From the NCBI RefSeq assembly GCF_003576645.1, contig NC_044927.1:19012528-19076527 (forward strand): DNA of 64,000 nucleotides. The letters are read 5' to 3'. The stretch comes from Ipomoea triloba (taxonomy: Eukaryota; Streptophyta; Magnoliopsida; Solanales; Convolvulaceae). Positions 31,806-45,346 of this stretch are shown here, one piece after another. Position 1 is the stretch's first letter. Every line of letters begins with the position of its first letter. The notes under the pieces were generated by a model that was not told the DNA's origin, did not search any database, and was given only the letters and a program-made list of their open reading frames with translations. A program made the translations under genes and the position numbers.

Positions 31806-32688
31806 ATGTCCATGGAAAAAAGAGTAGCCATCCTTCTTTTACTTTTACTCGTAGTCATGCCCTTGTCGACGACGGCCAAAAAATTTAAGAAAGGCGGTAT
31901 TTTGGAAGGTAAATTTATTTGATATAATTTGAAATTCAGATTAAAATAAAAAGTACAAAGTCTAAATAAATTTCTGTTTGAGTTTATCTAAAAAGAGAAT
32001 TATATAAATTACTGAATATTATATATACAAAATATTTAGGTCATACCAAGCCCTAATTTAGTAAAGAGTAATATAACATCTAACATTTTTCTCATGATTT
32101 CACTTCCTTAGTTAATATTTGATTCGTTTATTTTACATTTGATTGGTAAGTAGATTTCTTTTTTAACGTTGGGTACGGTAGAGTGGACTGCATGGGTGTG
32201 GTTCACTCGAGAACAATTGATAATGAATAAAAAGAATTTTATTACCATGTTAGAGTGTAAAAATTAATATATTATGAGATAAATTGAATAAAAAGAAAAT
32301 AACAGTATTGTTTAATAAATCAATAACCCTATACTTAAATTCTCACAAAAACAACAATCTTATTTGTATTATCTCCAAAAATCATATAATACTTCAAGAA
32401 ATTAAAGTTGACTATATTTAAAAAAAGATTTATATACAGAAAATGACATTTTTTTAGTTGCTCAATTGTGGCCATAGTTTAGACTCTAAATCATTTATCA
32501 TGTAGATTCGATTATTATTATTATTATATAACTCACTTTAACAAACCTATCGCATAGGCTTGATTGATATTATTATCGATCAGTACCGTTCGAAGAACGG
32601 CGATAATGGGAGTCTCACGACCGTGAAGAGGATGGCGAAGCCAACATTGTACAATCGCAAAGCACTAAAGTACAAAACCCAGTTGTAA
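31806..32688 (+). CDS. Small secreted basic peptide, two exons, 77 aa, unknown family
   Basis: Exon 1 is 31806-31908 and exon 2 is 32558-32688. The donor GAAG|gtaaat and acceptor gcatag|GC join in phase 1 to give an unbroken 77-residue frame. Residues 3-26 form a signal peptide: basic start MEKR, hydrophobic core AILLLLLLLVVMPL, then STTA with likely cleavage after Ala26. The predicted mature part is about 51 residues, strongly basic, without cysteine (LIDIIIDQYRSKNGDNG, then VKRMAKPTLYNRKALKYKTQ). The second ATG (31812) is an alternative start, and an in-frame ATG at 31761 may lie before the transcription start. An apoplastic peptide or propeptide is an inference from the signal sequence only; I recognise no family. 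Confidence 0.62.
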
Positions 32689-33445
32689 CAGTAATCACTT
32701 GGAAGCTTGGGCATGTATACTGATACTGGCGTGCATTGTTTAATTATTGGCATGTATTTAGCGTGATGCATGAAAATTCATATTCAATATAATAAATAAG
32801 AATAATCAATAAAATTTAGTTTAAATTATATTTCACAATTTTTAAAGGAAAAAAAATAATTATCATATTTGAAAAAATATAGTGAGAGAAAAAAAAGGAA
32901 TAATTTATATTTTTGTTTGATAATAAGTAGTGTTTTACAGGTGCGGTACACAGAAGAAATAATGTTATCATGAATTTAAATAAAAAATTAAAAAATATGT
33001 TAAAATATACAATATAATAATAAAGTTTGACTTTCCATATATTTGGCCAGCCTGGTCAGGTATGTATTTTCAAAATATACAAAATTAAAAATAAAATTTC
33101 GTATGGTTAATATACTACCTAATCATGTACATATTTAGATAAATTTATAAATGAAATTTACATAATTAAACTGATTAATTCATAATTATATTTCATATAT
33201 ATTATAATTCAAACAATATGAACAATAATTAATGAATTATAACAGATACTACATGGTAACAAAGTCAAAAAAAAGTTATGCACCTTTCTAACAATTTTGA
33301 TGGTACACCTAAAATATGGTTGCACGTTCTTGATGCTATTAATCAAATACATATCCAGACAATATCTTAATGGAATATATGAAAAATGAATAACTTATAA
33401 TTATTTATAAAAGGATTTCGTGTTGCTGCTCATTAATTCTATCAT

Positions 33446-33446
33446 C

Positions 33447-33478
<32 letters not shown>

Positions 33479-33562
33479 CAACAACAACAACAACAACAAT
33501 AACAACAATAATAACAACATACAACAACAACAACAACAACAACAATAATAATAATAATAATA
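33446..33562. repeat. Compound (AAT)n/(AAC)n microsatellite
   Basis: AAT runs, AAC runs and AAT again. 32689-33445 shows only AT-rich DNA. Confidence 0.95.
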
Positions 33563-33899
33563 CTAATGATAACTAAACCTCTTGCACTACTAGTAATCAC
33601 TCTTAACAAATTTTTAAAAAATATTACCATGAAAGTGGGAGTCATTGTGAATAGTTTGGATGGATTATTGGTTACTAAAAAACATAAAAGGACACCGTGG
33701 TGAGAGAGATTAGCAGGATTCAAAACTCCCTCAAATTGAATATTTATAGTCTTTAAATTAATATTTGTTGTAATTGATTCCCTTTAACCCGTAGCGTTAC
33801 CCTTGGAACGGATTATAGTATGGCAAAAGAAAGAGACAAGGAGCAAGAAAATAGAGACAAAGTGTAATTGCTTTTTTCACTCTCTATTTTATCATTACA

Positions 33900-36064
33900 T
33901 GCATTACAAGGATATATATATGATTACAATCCTAACGAAAAGCAATAATGACAGATATAAATACGATCGTTCAGTTGTCTCATTAAAAACCTTAGGCTAA
34001 GAAAAATTCAATGGGAAAAAGCTTAGCTAAGGGGAAAAAAAAAAGTACAACCATAAACCAATCATAAACCTTCATGGCATAATCTTCAGCACTTTGGGAT
34101 TTGTCTATTTAAGTATTTATTTGCAACTTTTCATTTTTAACATTACTATTTCATACTCATGCCTCATTAAAAACCTCACTAGAAAAATCTAATGGAAAAA
34201 ATCCTAGGGAGAAAAAGAGTACATTGATATGTATGCATTCATGTGTTGCGCTAGCTGTCTCGTTAAAAAAAAACTTTAATTTAGAAAATTATATCAAAAC
34301 TCAATCAAAGGAAAAAGAGTACAACTGTTGATCTTCAGGACCCAACCTTCAGGATTGTTCAAGTCCAATCTTCAAGATTGATTCAAGTAAAATGTCATTC
34401 TCCCTGAAGATAACAATCTTCAAAGTCTACACGTCCTAATATAATAATCTCCTGACTCTTCTAGAGTTCACGTGGGTTGAATTTTGACGCTATATATGCT
34501 CTGTAAAAAATTCCTTAACATACCTATTTATCATTTGTCTAACACAAACTTTATTGTCCTCATATAGAACAGTGGGGGTAAAATAAAATATAATCAATTT
34601 GGGACTTGACATCATGGGGATCAAATAAAACTTGTACCCAAATAGCCCATCAAAACCACATATTGGTTTCTCACATAAATGTAAAAATCTTTGTACCTTG
34701 AAAATACTGGAGGATATGTTATTAAACACCATTTCATTGCAAAAGGAGCTTTAGAAACTCAACTAGACTGAGATAATTGATAAATAACGCAATTAGAAAC
34801 TTCCTCATGAGTACATAATGGCACATATATATTTACATTTACATATTCCCACTTCAAGAGAAATTACTTAGTCAATTGCTTACTACTTCAAGTTATGTAA
34901 AACCTTTGTAATTCACCAACAAACATGTTGCGATTTCCATTTTATTTCATTTCGAGAATTATAAATCCATTAGGGACTTTTCCAAATAAACATTAGCGTT
35001 TAATGGCCCATAATTATGTAGTCATGACGTTCATCAGCTGCATATCTAAACTTATTATTCTGCCAATGATATTAATATATTATGTAGCGGAACTTAATGC
35101 CACCTATTGTGGGGTGTTTATTTTATTAATTTTTTTTTGGGTTTTTGCATGAACCCTTGGGCTACAAAACTCCCTTTATCACACCACCTTGTTATTCTTA
35201 TTACTGTTTCGTACAAACATTAATTTGTAACCTTTAAGGGAGAGGGCCTTCTAGGGATAAGTCGGGCCGATCATCGAGCCTTGGGGTATCATCATAGCGA
35301 TGACCAAAGGGTGTTGGACACTTAGCCTCCATGCTTTAGGCCGTCGCTCGACCCCGTGCATGACTCCCATGCAGCGCTCATGTCGTAGGGTCAGTACCTA
35401 TCGACTAACACCCTATAAATACCGCATTTATTACTGGAAAGGGAACTTTTGGTTATTTTCTCTATATAGCTAGTTGCTCGGAAACCTTTGACCCACTGTC
35501 ACGTTGACCGAGCTACGTGTATTAACCCTATAGACGTTTTCGACCTAGAGGCTAGACCGGATTGGTCTGGGATCGTTTACTCTACAACTAGTATTTGTCG
35601 GATCTGTAATTAATAATACTAAATCACATTTCACTATTTCCAAGTATTTTCACTACCACACATTTTAGCGGGTTGAGTTATGCCTTAATTGCTCATTTAT
35701 ATATTAAACAGTGAGGACTTTTTTTTTTGCGACAATGGTGTTGTCACTAACTATGATATTTTAATTTTATCATAATTTTCTCACATAATCATAAATGTTC
35801 ATGACAATATCTAAGCCAACCAAATTCTAGGCATTTTCCAATGGGGTTTTTCATCTTTTGGATAAACGTCTTCAGGACATAATTCTTCTACGAATTTTTA
35901 TCTTGTACACCAATAGGTCTCCTACACTTCTAGTGTCAAGGAGCATCTGTAGATATATTAAGTCCAATTTGGATAAAGTATTCGAGAACTAAACACTCTA
36001 TTATGATCAATATGATCAATAGATATGTTTGGAAGATGATTTGCTAAAGTTGCAAATAGATTAT
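33900..36064 (-). mobile_element. Decayed Ty1/copia remnant, part 1, split by a solo LTR
   Basis: At 34732-34490 (minus) an RNase H fragment reads TPTVLYEDN and VCVRQM, matching copia RNase H (LYEDN-ACV-QM). AAAAAGAGTACA and CTCGTTAAAAA words nearby are common in copia 3' regions. The sequence at 36030-36064 continues without interruption after 38185 when the solo LTR and one target copy are ignored. No intact frame remains. A GC-richer block at 35220-35590 with CCTATAAATA may be a separate LTR fragment. Confidence 0.55.
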
Positions 36065-38180
36065 TGTTAGGAATAATATTGTAATAGTTTTGATGAGCCA
36101 ATTTGTATTTTTAGAAATCCCCTATTTTATTTTTAGAGTATAGAGATTAGACCCGGAAGACAAGTCATGACATTAGATTGGTTCGAATTATTGTTTTATA
36201 GAGTCCGTTTTGTCATGAGTTTTGTAATTCGTTTGCTTCCATTAAACACATGAGTATATGTGATCTAATGGGCAGGACCAAAGTTATCTTTACTAGAAGG
36301 TATGAGATCGAATTCTATGGAGAATATTTTAGCTTTGAAGACCAAGGAGTGGAGCTAGTTGTGTCACGATCCAACTCCAAAGAAGAAGTCAACTTTTGGT
36401 CTATGGGGCTAGTCAAGGTCAAGAAGTCAAAAGGCGAAAGGAAGATCAAAATCCACTATATCTACACCATACGCTACACAATGCAATGAAGAAACAAATA
36501 CATTATCTTAGTAATATTAAGTAAATGAGTTGATATAGAGTAATGGTTAAAAGCTTGAAAATATTATCTATTGGTCTAGCGTTCGAATCTTACTAGTTAC
36601 ATTTTAATCCTTGGAGAGAAAGCTTGGGAGCTAGTTACACGGCCAAAGCTTTTGGAGCTACTTTTGGTAAATGGAGGAAGTCAAGGTCAAATAGTCAACA
36701 TGGAGTAACCTATGGAGGAACTTTGGCAAGACTTTATGCGCGTGAACACTACACCTCTCCTATACGCGTGAAGAGCCTAATGGAGCAAACTATAGTGCAA
36801 CTTACACTTAACCATATTTTTGCATGCTTCATATATATTTTGAAGGTCCAGTACGTGATGCCATGAACCAGAAGAAATTTGAAGGTGGTGATTCTCTGAA
36901 GATCATTGTTTATACTCAAGCAAGAACCACCCGGAAAATATTTTGAAAGATCAACTTGCCTAAAATCAAATCAAGAATGCAACAAAGTAAAATATATCAA
37001 GCTCTGAAGGATACAAAGTCCACAATATCAGGCTGTCAAGGCAACAAGTCAAAAATTGGAGGCTACAAGTTTCAAGGATCAATCAAGCCGAATTAGAAGA
37101 CTTTGGTGAGCAATTTGCAGAGGTAATTTTTCAAAAATTACCAGCGGCATTAAATTTGCAGATCAAATTGGAGATCTTATTAGATCAAATTGGCAAGTTA
37201 TCAGATCAACGGTATGGTCATTAAATGAGGAGGTATGACCATCAAGATCAAATTGGAATGACCAATCAGATCAAGTGAACGTTCAAAATTTGAATGTTCA
37301 TAACAGACAAATAATTCTTTGAATTATAAAAAGCCCAAGAAGACTTGAAGACAAGCACAGAGGTGACGGACCAACGAGGGAACACGAACGGTTACGGTGA
37401 ATACGATCAAAAATCAAAGTGCTGAGATATTGAGCTATACACGAGAGAATTCAAGTCTTAGAAAAGAAATCTCTATTTCTTTCAATAACAATTGTATCTC
37501 TACTGAGTGTAGAAAAAAGTGTAGCTGTGTGCGAGACACTCGGGTGAACTAACTGTAGCTTTGTGTGAGACACTTGGTTGGAGCGTAGCTTTGTGCGAGA
37601 CGCTCGGGAGTGTAGCTTTGTGCGAGGCGCTCGGGAGCTTAGCTTTGTGCAAGGAGCTTGTGGTTGAGTGTAACTTTGTGCGAGACACTCGGGAAGTGCT
37701 TGTGTAGCATTGGTATTTCACTATTTGTATCTGGGTGAACGAGATAGTGGAATTCCCTCCTTGGAGTGAAGGAGAAGAGTGGACTAGGAGGATTACACCA
37801 CCTCTGAACCACTATAAATCTTTGCATCTCTTTACTTTACTGCACTTTACATATTTGCATGTTTGACTCAGTAACCCTTTACGTACTGTGTTGATCTTAC
37901 ATCTGGGTTTGTGTGTTCCCACGTCCGCATGTGCTTGAATCTTTGCATACATATTCTTTGAGCTATTATAAGGCATTCCAACGTATTGCATGAGAGTTAC
38001 CTCTTCAGTTTTACGTAGATTTATTTTATAGCACTTTACCGTACGATATTCCGCTGCACATTTCAAGTTGAATTTATTCACTTGAAATCTCTGTTGTTGA
38101 AGTGTTATAAAGTTTTTTAATTGTTAGAAAAGTCTATTCACCCCCCCCCCTAGACTTTTCCCACCCTATCCGGACCAACA
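36065..38180 (+). mobile_element. Sirevirus-type solo LTR, 2116 bp, TSD ATTAT
   Basis: It begins TGTTAGG and ends GGACCAACA, with a perfect 5-bp duplication ATTAT on both sides (36060-36064, 38181-38185) and no internal element region. A TATA box (TTATAAAAAGCCC near 37324) marks the promoter. Near the end a C9 tract is flanked by inverted AAGTCTA and TAGACTT, as in the young element. It formed by LTR-LTR recombination. Confidence 0.93.
37500..37700. repeat. Tandem repeats in the solo LTR, unit about 28-35 bp
   Basis: About six units containing GTAGCTTTGTGCGAGACAC and CTCGGG. They stand downstream of the TATA box, so they would be transcribed. Confidence 0.88.
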
Positions 38181-38185
38181 ATTAT

Positions 38186-39000
38186 CTTCTAAACTTCCAG
38201 TTTAGTCTAACTAGTACGTGGATTTAAATAATGAAGATCTTTTCATTCCATGAAATTTCTCAGCATTCTATTAAATTTGATTGAGCTCATATTTCCCCCT
38301 AATAATGCAATGAACTGATTTTCATCAAATATGCAGTCAGTGTATCTATGGATCCCCTATCATGGGCTCTAGGTATTTAGACAATGGACGAGGGTTTATA
38401 ACCAACATGTATACATGCCTTCATTTGATAGCCCCTACAGATACGTTATGGTGGTAATACAGTAAAATGGACTGCACACTAAGAATAGAAATGCATATTG
38501 GGAAATGTTCAATTCTACCACGTACTAGGTGTATGGAGAAATAATCACGATATGCAATGAGTCAGATTTGGATTCAAAACAATAGTATATCAAGTTTGAT
38601 ATCCCCAAAACAGATAATTTAGTAATTTCTCCTTCACACATGATTTTTAAAATACTCATGTGGATAAGGGATTCTACTATTTGACGTATACACAATGTCT
38701 AACAAGATTTATAAAATATCTTACTCATTATGTTTGTCCAAACTAACATAATCGCTCATGTCATAATTTAAAAGAATTTGGGTGTTTAAAATTTTAAAAG
38801 AATCGCAACATTTGGAATACTCATAAGTATATACATATATGTTCAAATAGAGAAAGCATACACAATCCATGAAATTATAAGAGTACTCAACCATCTTAGG
38901 AAGGTGAAACGCCAAATAGATGTATAAATGGTGAGACAATTCAAGATCTCTAAAATCCATTTTCTCAATTTATGAAGGGTCATCAGCATTTCAACTTATT
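38186..39000 (-). mobile_element. Decayed Ty1/copia remnant, part 2
   Basis: This is the continuation of the copia remnant beyond the solo LTR. It holds phrases typical of antisense copia pol, such as ATCCCCTATCATGGGCTC. No open frame of note. Confidence 0.45.
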
Positions 39001-39019
39001 TGCTTTAGACAAACCAACA

Positions 39020-40600
39020 TGATGTGATTCACTTTTGTGTTTCAAACACATAGCATTTTTGCAGAGTAACATAGCACTAAAGATAGAAGTTACAGACTTA
39101 GGACAATCTTTCTTAGGAAAATGGTGATATACGCTTCCAACTTGCCCACCGGAACCTTCCCTTAGAAAATGGCCCCGTTAACCATCTCTATGATAGACCC
39201 ACTAATTGTGTCCTAAAAGTGTTAGTAGAATGCCGCCAGTATACCATCGGACCCCGGACTCCCGTATCGTTTCATCCCGAAGACGACTTTCCTCACTTCT
39301 TCTATGGTTGCCCTTCGAGTGAGACTAGTAGCCTGGTTGGCCTAAATCTTCCGATCACTGGGGGTGGGGATGGCAACCTCCTCCCTCACCGTGCTATAGA
39401 CCTATCAAAGAGAGACTTGAAGAAGTTAGTAATACGGTCACCTATCTACTTGGGATTGGAAGGCCACTCACCATCAATTTTCAGGTTATTGACGATGGTT
39501 CCTTCTAATGGTTGCTATGGTAGTATTTTGTGTTCCTGTTCCCATCTTCAATCCAACTTTTATGAGACTTCTGAAACCACAAGATCTCTTCTTCCCAAAG
39601 CACACTGTTGAGATCGTCAATGAGCATGGCTTCGAGCTTCTAGAGACCCCTATCCTCGTTATAGAGTGGGGATCTCTGAATGTTGTGTATCCTTGCTTCT
39701 AAACGGTGTTTCTTGCAGAAAATGTTGCCAAAGACCTCTTGGTTCCATTTCCTACTATGATTGTTGACTTCATTCATAACCCCGACCACATCACTTCCAA
39801 ACCAGGCCCAAGTTGAGTCCCAAATGGCACTGTAGTCCTCTTTAGTCAGCCAAGCTGCTTCAAACCTGAATGGTTGATTTTCCCTCAGAAGAGCCCTACC
39901 TACATTGCTAACAAAGCGAATAGGGTGGTGATTTGAGTGAGTTCGAGGAAGAATAGCCTTACCTTCTGGGAAGAGGAGTTGGGCGTCAATGTTCCATAGA
40001 ACCCTGTTTAGCTTCCTACGAAATCTCGTCACACCCTTTTTGTTAGCCAAGTGTACTTGGGCCCAACCATGTCAACACTAAAGAGGCCACACTCGTTGTA
40101 AGAATCAAGAAACCTGTTAGTGTTGCCATAGTTGACTGCTTCCCCATTGATCTTCTTTGCACCCACGTAATATCATTCACGTCTCTTAGTAAAATCCACA
40201 GGCCTGAACGAGTTGACATAAGCCCTACAATCGTCCCAAAAAAATCCTTGGCCCTTAGGTTGGGTCTGACATAAGCAAAGGATAACCGATTTGTGTGGCT
40301 CCCCAAACCACTAACAACACAATGAATCACTTCCGAGCAATAACAAACAATGTCAATTTTAATATGATCTTTATTCCAGACGAGCAGGAGTCCTCTTGCA
40401 AGCTCGATCGGATCCACCGCGAAAGAAGAATCAAAACCTTTATTAGCAGCCATATGGCCCATATCCAGAAATGATCGAACCTCCTTGGTCTTAGTTTCCA
40501 ACAGACAAAGAGTCCCTGGATTTAAGGAGCTCTCTAGCATGAGTCCTTGAAAGTCGGCTGGCTCCCTACCCCCTACAATTCCATGAGATCACATTCATTG
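39020..40600 (-). pseudogene. LINE ORF2: endonuclease and N-terminal reverse transcriptase, broken
   Basis: From about 40590 the minus strand reads ISWNCRG, the conserved start of plant L1 endonuclease. LETKTKEVRSFL and DVNDITW follow (40540-40043), then after a frameshift RRKLNRVLWNI, FEAAWLTKEDYSAIW (40050-39640), then KSWIEDGNRNTKYYH, EEVRKVVFGMKRYGSPGSDG and PKSVTS near 39060. Frameshifts and stops are frequent, and the reverse transcriptase is truncated before its catalytic YADD. The upstream ORF1 piece is at 45787-46250. Confidence 0.82.
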
Positions 40601-40739
40601 ATGACTAGGAGAGGGAGGGGAGGTAGATGCACCTCCGCCATTACGCAGGAACCCAAACACAAACTAACACTGTAGGGTCCAGGATCGCGTTCAAATCTAG
40701 CTTGGCAGGGTCGTGTTTTTCCATTTGTGTGGATGTCGA

Positions 40740-41180
40740 TGTTGGAATTCATTCAAAGCAACAACACAATAAGGGGGTGATGGGACATGTGCCAACATTC
40801 CCTTCATCCTTGTGTTTGTGGGCTTGATTTTTTGTGGCTGGTAAAGGGTGGGTGGTTATATCTATTACTATATATAGCCACCCCCTTTCCCATTTGGAAG
40901 ACACCAAAAACAAAACCTTTCTCCGTCCTTTCTTAATTCTTCTATCCCATAGTCTGAGCAAAGTGAGGTTCGCCTGGGCTATAGTTGGTGTAAGCTTAGC
41001 TCAACTAGTCTGTGTAACCTGTCGGAAGCGTGCCGGGATCCTTAACTACACCATTACCGGGCAAATAACGCTTTTAAGGCAGTGTTATTGTAACACGACA
41101 CATACTTCATATTTCTGTTTTAGTTGTTCTCCTTTTCCTAAAGAGTGTCAGTTAGTTGACGTTGCCTCTATTTCCTAACA
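40740..41180 (+). repeat. 5' LTR of the pol-less copia element
   Basis: TGTTGG...CTAACA. A TATA box CTATATATAG at about 40868 lies in the middle. Confidence 0.93.
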
Positions 41181-41220
41181 GTTAAAAGCGTTATTGGGCA
41201 ATAGTCAACCTTTCAATACG

Positions 41221-41752
41221 ATGGCTCCTTCTGTCATACCCGATTTATCCAAAATAACCGCCCTCGATAGGAATAATTACAAGCGATGAGCACAAAGAAT
41301 GCTGATACTCTTTGAACAACTGAAAATAGTCTATGTGTTTTTCTGTGATCCACCCAAACCTGCTCCGCTAAGGTTTCCCTTTCAAGGACCAAGAGAAATT
41401 AGTCCTGAACTGGATTATACTCCTGGTCAAGAACCAGGTGTAACTCTGAGGCAATTTACAGACGACAATAAATGAAGCTAAAGGATACCTTCTGTCACAA
41501 ATGACTGACAAATTGTTTGACATCTTTGTCAAACAAGACTTGGCCAAAGTTATTTGGAAAATGCTGTCAGAAAAGTATGGTGCCAATGACGTTGGAACTC
41601 AAAGTGTCAGAAACAACAATAACAAAAGGAGTAGAAAAGTTAAGAAAATCAAAGGATGCTGTTTCGTGTGCAGTAAGCATGGACACCGAGCATCCCAGTG
41701 CTATCATCGCAATCGTAAAATTCACAGAGGTCAATCTAACAGAGTAAGATGA
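41221..41752 (+). pseudogene. Degenerate copia gag
   Basis: It opens MAPSVIPDLSKITALDRNNY and meets a TGA where tryptophan is expected (KR*AQRMLILFEQL). Further frame breaks occur near 41460-41480. The last part is open from 41501 and carries a perfect CCHC zinc knuckle CFVCSKHGHRASQC (about 41665-41704). It would have packaged element RNA; now broken. No protease or pol follows. Confidence 0.8.
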
Positions 41753-42758
41753 GTATAGTATTCCCTTAATTGGTAGTTATTTGAGTAATTCTTATTTGCT
41801 CTAGCTTCTAAGAGCTCGCATAAAATGTGATAGTATTAGTAATAAATACTAGTTGAGTTATGTAAATTTTGAATGCCTATTAGTGCTAGTCATTTCAATG
41901 TGTTGAATGCTAATGACATTGTTGCATATTAATAGACACAGTTAACAGTGACTTGCACCAAAAAAAAAGTTATGTACTGTTTAATGAGATACAGTCACGT
42001 AGTTTGAAATATTTGTACTGGGAGTGTTTGTCAAACTTGATAAGCATATACCAAAAGCTTTTCACCTTGTGTTGTTAGTATGGAAAAGTCACCATTCTTG
42101 AATACTCTGTCTAGGAAGGTGGTTTTTAAGTAAATTTCGGTTTCACCACTTGACCTGGGAGTTTTTAAGAAGTAGGGTGTTGGTCATGCAGGCTAGTTGA
42201 AGCGCTACTTGACCCTCACCTGAAATGAGATTGGCTTTCACATGCTATCGAAGCTTTGTAATAGGCATTGCTTAAGTTGATTTAAACTACCTTTTTGTTA
42301 ACAAAAGAGTACTATGTATTCTCTTGAGAATAAATTTAGATGTGTACTGATTTGCATTATACCAATGCTATATATGAGTTATGTAGTGAAGGGAAAATTG
42401 TGAAATTGAAATAACATAACTTTGAATTCTAAAGTTATAGATGTTGAATTTCATCTTGATGAAATTTATGTAGATAAACCGTTTTCTAATAAAAGCCAGT
42501 TTGCATATAATCTTTGAGCATGAGATCTACTTTTCAATAAATTATGTGAAATTTATGATTATGTTGTTCAACTTGAAGCAACATGCAACATGCAAACAAT
42601 ATTATCTTTGTCGCTTACTGGTAATGAGCATTTGTATATATAATTTAAAATATTAATTGGGAGATCCTGAAAATCCAGGATTCCTTTATATAGTGAAACC
42701 TTAGTGGTTTATTGAAGAAGTAGTATTGTGTAGGGTGATTCGTCAAAAGATATTTGTA

Positions 42759-44040
42759 TGATAAAACGGAAAGTCAGTGACTCCCCGAGTGTCGGTCTTG
42801 AAGGAAGGACGTGGAGGTGTGTCAAGTGTTCGAGAGTTTACTTGATTGGGTCATGCATTAGATTCGAGTGTGGAGTTGAGTGGATTGTGAGTGGAAGGAG
42901 TTCATTTGGTTTGGTTTGAGTGCAAGAGAGTAGTGAAGTAAAAAGATTTGTAAATAAATAAAAGGGGTAGGGATTGGATAGTGTTCATGTATGTTGCATT
43001 GTAGTGTGACTAAGGTAATGGATCGGGGAATGCTAGGATGTTGTCTATTCAGGAGTGTGTTATCTTAGTCCTTTTCCACCGTTGTGTACTAAGGTTTCTT
43101 GACTAAGGAGTGCCTACAAGCATCCAAAGCTCTAAGAGGAATTTTATCAAACACATAAGCTACACACTATCCTATTGTTCTTTTAAGAAGTCCATAGGAA
43201 CTATGATTGTGTCAAGCTTCAAATCCTAACTCTAATCAAAGACATGAAAGAGTCAAGAGCTCAATCTCTCATCTAGATTGGCCAGATCCAAACAAGATCT
43301 CATCAAAACAACAATCAATAGACAAGAATAGATAATCCATCAACACAAACACATAGATCCAAGATATAGAAATAAGATCATCACACTAGCAACATTCAAT
43401 CACACAATCCAAATCCCTAGATTAAACTAGCCACTCATGATATGAAATTCAAGCAAAAGCTAATTTAATCCAAGAACAAGATAACTAAAATTATAGAAAT
43501 GAAATAGAAATCACCTAGAGAGAAGAAGATCTTCAATCCAAGCTTGTTGTCTTGCTACAATGGAGATTGATCTAATCTAAAAAACTAAGAAAAATGGAGA
43601 AAGTTCTCCAAAAGAAAAACTAAGAAAGGAAAAACTAAATTTCTGGGATCCTCCTCTGAAAATTCATCAAAGGGGTTTAAATAGTCTCCGAAATAGCAAC
43701 CCTAGTAAAAATTCGCGCAGCACCGTCTCCACGCCATCCACACGCGTGTGAGTGTGCGTGGGAGGCTACTGGATTATTTCCACGCACGCTCACACGCGTG
43801 TGGCCATCTAGTTTGGTCCTCCGGGGCTCCGATCTTGCCTGGTTGGTTCTTTGAGCTCAACTTTTGCTCCTATTTGCTCCCGGGGCTCCTGTTTTACCTC
43901 CTTTAGGCTAAAAGTAGCTTCTGTGCGTCGGTTAGTGATTTTCAAGCATTTATGAGCATAATTCACCATGTAAGGATGCTATAAACATGATAAAACACCC
44001 TAATATGTGCTTGATTTAAGGGTATCTCGGAGGCTTATCA
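42759..44040. mobile_element. Solo-LTR-like block, TGATAA...TTATCA
   Basis: A 1282-bp block with mirror ends TGATAA and TTATCA interrupts the copia interior. Its base composition differs, with GC-rich CACACGCGTGTG words at 43740-43800. Flanking bases TTGTA and TTTAT are not a clean duplication. A Ty3/gypsy solo LTR is the best guess. Confidence 0.5.
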
Positions 44041-44904
44041 TTTATGTTAACCAATTTGGTTGAAATATATTCCACTATTGAGAGTGTATTAACCAAGTGC
44101 AGGGTTGCTATAAAGCTTGCATAGGTCGATCTGCTCAGGAGCCAATGTTGGGCATCAAAGATCAATCTAAGTAAAATATCAAGTACTTTTGAGAAGAATA
44201 CTTGTAATCGCTGCATTGTGGGGGTAATCAACTCTTTATATTTCCTTTCTATAAGTTTCTTTACTTTACCGAGAATAATGGTAAAAGAGAATGTTTCATG
44301 TTAAACATGAAAATCTCTAGGGTATTATTTATGAGTAAATAAAATACTTGTCAAAGTGTACGTAAGTTTGATGGAGTTGATCAACTTATGTTAATAGTGA
44401 AGACTAATTATGAGATTAGTCGTTGAATTGTTGATGGAATGACTTAAATCCCAAGAGGTGATGAATTCATGGTGGATCCCACTTGTGTGGTCAAACGAAG
44501 CCATAGAAAGAATCACAAAGCAGTACACTAATTGGCCATTCTAATGATCTGTATACTGGTGAGGTTGAGCTACAGCTTTTAATGAATTTATAACCCTATG
44601 AGATGGGTGGTCCTATTGAGATGAACTTAATGAATTCACCGCTTAATAATTGAGAGAGTGAGCATAAAATGCTCTTAATGATTTCACACCCCAATTTGGA
44701 TAGTCTATATTGAGATAGGCTTAAAGAAATCACCTACTCAAGGGAAAAAAAGGTTAACCACCTTTCTGAAAGATAATGAGCTATCTTTCTAGAACACTCA
44801 TTAGCATCCAGATGTCCAATTGAGTAAAAATATATGAGAAGCATGATGTTCTTAGTGAACTACAAGATTTATGTCTTTAACTACTCTGTAGCCTTTAAAG
44901 GTGG

Positions 44905-45105
44905 CCTATATTGAGATAGACTTGACAGAGTTAAATGTCTATATTGAGATAGACTTGACAGAGTTAAATGTCTATATTGAGATAGACTTGACAGAGTTAA
45001 ATGTCTATACTGAGATAGACCTGTCAGGGTTAAATGTCTATGTTGAGATAGACTTGACAAGGTTGAAGGTCTATATTGAGATAGACACAACAGACTTGAA
45101 TATTA
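44905..45105. repeat. 33-bp tandem repeat, about six copies
   Basis: Unit TCTATATTGAGATAGACTTG plus 13 bases. The length is a multiple of three, and the plus strand reads VYIEIDLTELN in every copy. Diverged forerunners are at about 44608 and 44705. Confidence 0.93.
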
Positions 45106-45346
45106 AGGTTTCATCATAAACAGTCAAAGAGTTTGACTTTCATAGAACCTGCATTTAGAGTTGATGTGTGTCTTGAGTTCAAAATTTGTTTAATCGATGA
45201 GTTCAAGATTCATATCACTCTTGGGAAGAAAATTACTTAATGTCACTACGTATCAGTTCAAGTTTAAACATTGATATTAAGGTCAGCTCGTTTGTATTGC
45301 TCAAACTTTGTCCTTTTTAGCTTTCTACTTTGAATGTGTGGGTGAT

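Noticed and set aside
36250..36489. 79-residue plus-strand ORF
   Set aside because: It lies inside the solo LTR, has no recognisable domain and no sign of selection.
39219..39611. 130-residue plus-strand ORF
   Set aside because: Antisense of the LINE reverse transcriptase region, which reads conserved motifs on the minus strand.
44905..45105. Possible CRISPR-like array
   Set aside because: The 33-bp units are directly adjacent with no unique spacers, and the DNA is plant nuclear. It is a simple tandem repeat.
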